Shown here: piece after piece, positions 5,730 to 7,167 of the stretch
Position numbering within the stretch: the stretch's first letter is position 1
Layout of the letters: each line of letters opens with the position of its first letter
Assembly: GCA_003524335.1 (NCBI GenBank)
Contig: DQHV01000091.1
Location: 2,266-9,432 of the forward strand
Length of the DNA stretch: 7,167 nt
Source: Candidatus Aminicenantota bacterium
GTDB taxonomy: Bacteria; Acidobacteriota; Aminicenantia; Aminicenantales; UBA8522
Reading direction: 5' to 3'
Program-made: the position numbers and the translations under genes
Notes under the pieces: generated by a model
Told to the model about the DNA's origin: nothing
What the model saw: the letters and a program-made list of their open reading frames with translations, nothing else
Databases searched by the model: none

Positions 5730-5746
5730 CCGCCCTTTCAGGGCGG
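5730..5746. repeat. GC-rich inverted repeat just upstream of the sigma-54 promoter
   Basis: CCGCCCT and AGGGCGG form a perfect 7-bp stem around a TTC loop, ending six bases before the -24 box. There is no following T run, so it is not a standard terminator. Its position (about -49 to -33) is too close for a typical enhancer site. It could be a repressor or bending-protein site, or block readthrough from upstream. Confidence 0.45.
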
Positions 5747-5752
5747 AAGGGG

Positions 5753-5768
5753 TGGCACACTTCTTGCA
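5753..5768 (+). promoter_or_regulatory. Sigma-54 (RpoN) -24/-12 promoter for the FadL-like gene
   Basis: TGGCAC (5753-5758), five bases, then TTGCA (5764-5768) matches the consensus TGGCAC-N5-TTGCW fully. The invariant GG and GC are 12 bp apart, as required. Transcription should start near 5779, leaving a leader of about 40 bases before the ATG at 5819. Sigma-54 promoters depend on an ATP-using enhancer-binding protein, and two matching upstream inverted repeats (sites A and B) are present. Confidence 0.8.
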
Positions 5769-5806
5769 CGAATTTGGGGCGCTTTTATATCTTGACAAAG
5801 AAGAGA

Positions 5807-5814
5807 GAGGTGAT
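5807..5814 (+). promoter_or_regulatory. Ribosome binding site that sets the start of the FadL-like gene
   Basis: AGAGGTGA resembles the anti-Shine-Dalgarno target AGGAGGTGA and lies four bases before the ATG at 5819. The in-frame GTG at 5810 and ATG at 5813 overlap it and are poor candidates. The frame is open back to 5720, but that stretch covers the promoter and cannot be translated from the predicted transcript. Confidence 0.65.
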
Positions 5815-5818
5815 GACG

Positions 5819-7114
5819 ATGAGAAGAAACATCCTTGTCTTCAGCCTGATGTTCGGCCTGGTTTCGCTTTTCCCCGCCTTCAGTCAGGAGCCCAGTATCT
5901 GGCCATGGCCCTATATGGAGGCGGAGGAGTATGTCTTCCATTTTCTTCCCCTCGGAGGATGGAATACCCCGGGCTCTTTTTCTCCGAGAAGCGTGGCTAT
6001 GGGTGAAACTTATTTCACCTCGCGCAATTCCACGGCAGGCTTCCTCAACCCGGCTTATCTTTCTTATCTTTCCGATCCCCAGTTCTCTTTGAGCTATCGC
6101 TATACGGAAAACCGCTACAAGACCTCATACTGGAATCCTTTCGAGCCCCGGCCCCAGGATGATTTCTTTGAAGCGCGTACTTTTGGCCGGAAGACGGATT
6201 ATCTCGATACTGCCGGCCTGGCGCTGCCCTTCGAAAAATGGGTTCTGGCGGCGAATTATTTCCTTTTCCAGGAGTTTAACTTCCCTGAGATTAGGGGCCT
6301 CTTTTTTGGGTTGCCTCACTCCGTGATTCAATCGGGAATCATGAAGGGCCTTAATGTCGCTTTTTCCTGCCGGCTGACGGAGTCTTTTTCGCTGGGCGCT
6401 TCAGCGTCTTATGTTTTTGGGGACATCGACCGCGTTCAGCAGTTGCCGGAGGTCTATATCCTCCAGGCCAATAAAGACGCGGGCAGGACCCATCCTTTCC
6501 TTGACCCGTATCCGGAAGCGTCACAAAAATACGTCTATGATGCCAAGGGATTTTTCTTCAACCTCGGCTTCACCTGGGAGCCGAGCCGGAAGCTCATCCT
6601 CGGATTCTCTCTACGGCCGCCTTTTTCGCTCGATATCCGGACGGAAATCGATTTTATGGATTGGTCAGGGCAGAGAGCACATCGTTCCGAAGAAAACTAT
6701 TTCAAACATCCACTGGTCTCCGTGGCCAGCGTGCTCTTTCATCCCTTGGAGCCTTTGCTTCTCACGGCGGACCTTTCGTATTGGGGGTGGGGGAAATTTT
6801 CGACTGACGTCGATCTCGGCTGGCTTGGCAGTTATGATTTCCAGGGCGTGCTCAAGCTCAACCTCGGCGCCGAATATAAAATAAACCTACCCTTCGAACA
6901 AATCGGCAGCCTGGCCCTGAGAGCCGGTTATATTTATGATCCCCAGCCTTACAGATATAGCCCCAGCATCGCCAGGGATTATTTTACCTTTGGTTTCAGC
7001 CTTCCCGTCGGCCGGTTTGATTTCGATTTTGCCGCCAAATTAGGCCTTTCTGCCAGGGAGCAACACCGATTCCATTCGGACGTTCTCCAGGTCGGGGCCG
7101 GCTATCGTTTCTGA
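5819..7114 (+). CDS. FadL/OmpP1-like outer-membrane beta-barrel protein
   Basis: This 431-residue protein has a clear signal peptide (MRRN, then a hydrophobic core from about 5 to 20, and probable cleavage near Ser22-Gln23). Early in the mature protein, SPRSVAMGETYFTSRNSTAGFLNPAYLS (residues 55-82) resembles the opening of FadL/OmpP1/TodX-type and PorV-type barrels, where (S/A)-x-R-(A/S)-x-(A/G)-MG is followed by an NPA motif. The rest alternates as beta-strands with many aromatic girdle residues, and the last residues are GAGYRF with a terminal Phe. Length is close to that of E. coli FadL (about 420-450 residues). FadL-type proteins let hydrophobic compounds such as fatty acids or aromatics cross the outer membrane; the substrate here is unknown. 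The gene is alone on its strand, is read from a sigma-54 promoter, and has more mixed codon third positions than the M24 gene. A FadL-unrelated porin remains possible. Confidence 0.65.
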   Translation: MRRNILVFSLMFGLVSLFPAFSQEPSIWPWPYMEAEEYVFHFLPLGGWNTPGSFSPRSVAMGETYFTSRNSTAGFLNPAYLSYLSDPQFSLSYRYTENRYKTSYWNPFEPRPQDDFFEARTFGRKTDYLDTAGLALPFEKWVLAANYFLFQEFNFPEIRGLFFGLPHSVIQSGIMKGLNVAFSCRLTESFSLGASASYVFGDIDRVQQLPEVYILQANKDAGRTHPFLDPYPEASQKYVYDAKGFFFNLGFTWEPSRKLILGFSLRPPFSLDIRTEIDFMDWSGQRAHRSEENYFKHPLVSVASVLFHPLEPLLLTADLSYWGWGKFSTDVDLGWLGSYDFQGVLKLNLGAEYKINLPFEQIGSLALRAGYIYDPQPYRYSPSIARDYFTFGFSLPVGRFDFDFAAKLGLSAREQHRFHSDVLQVGAGYRF

Positions 7115-7167
7115 GCGTTAGAAAAGGGAGGAGAGAACTCGAGGACGCGACCGGGCTCGCGGCCGAA
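7115..7167 (+). other. Right-edge spacer with a ribosome-site-like motif
   Basis: After the FadL-like stop the sequence has GGGAGGAG at 7126-7133, a strong Shine-Dalgarno match. No ATG, GTG or TTG lies at a suitable distance before the window ends. It is either chance or belongs to a gene with a non-standard or unseen start. No terminator hairpin is visible. Confidence 0.3.

Noticed and set aside
5792..5797. Perfect TTGACA in the FadL-like leader as a -35 box
   Set aside because: A -10 box would have to fall at about 5815-5820, where the sequence has none, and the transcript would start inside the coding region.
5720..5818. Longer N-terminus for the FadL-like protein from a TTG at 5720
   Set aside because: It would place the start upstream of the predicted sigma-54 transcription start and hide the signal peptide behind 33 residues. 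The ATG at 5819 has a good ribosome site.
1..7167. Mobile element, toxin-antitoxin, CRISPR or phage-defence system
   Set aside because: I found no transposase, integrase, nuclease, terminal inverted repeats or repeat-spacer array. Every sizeable gene fits envelope, regulatory or metabolic families.

Overview
The window looks like chromosomal DNA from a diderm (Gram-negative-type) bacterium of moderately high GC content. Five of the eight supported genes encode products with export signals. Three of these look like outer-membrane beta-barrels, one is a lipoprotein, and one is a small secreted protein. A stand-alone activation protein for B12-dependent methionine synthase points to a corrinoid-using, probably anaerobic organism. 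The mixture (M24 lipoprotein peptidase, POTRA-less Omp85 barrel, FadL-like barrel, orphan STAS protein) reminds me of Acidobacteriota or Candidatus Aminicenantes, but that is inference and no marker gene is present to settle it. I see no mobile element, CRISPR array, tRNA or rRNA.

Layout. The + strand opens with the C-terminal 81 residues of a GNAT-like acetyltransferase (1-248). A short convergent spacer follows (249-402), with a palindrome, a 9-bp direct repeat and a doubtful 38-codon ORF that may be debris. On the - strand, an unrecognised outer-membrane protein (2252 to 1170) lies upstream of a MetH-activation-domain protein (1095 to 403). A divergent spacer (2253-2405) separates these from a + strand pair: a STAS anti-anti-sigma protein (2406-2747) overlapped by a barrel-only Omp85 protein (2713-3879). 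That pair meets, two bases apart, a - strand operon made of a 98-residue secreted protein (5572 to 5276) and an M24 metallopeptidase lipoprotein (5252 to 3882). The last gene, on the + strand, is a FadL/OmpP1-like outer-membrane protein (5819-7114).

The most informative region is the divergent spacer 5573-5818. It holds a textbook sigma-54 promoter (-24/-12) pointing at the FadL-like gene. Upstream lie two inverted repeats of the same form, TGTCY-N8-RGACA, centred 32 bp apart (about three helical turns), at roughly -108 and -76 from the predicted start. That is the architecture expected for an NtrC-family enhancer-binding protein. The distal site also abuts the -35 box of a good sigma-70-type promoter with 17-bp spacing that drives the opposite operon. 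One regulator may therefore control both a predicted hydrophobic-substrate porin and a surface peptidase operon.

How the genes work together is only partly visible. The recurring theme is the envelope: barrel proteins, a barrel-assembly-family protein, a lipoprotein peptidase and a STAS switch protein. The methionine synthase activator and the acetyltransferase appear unrelated to that theme.
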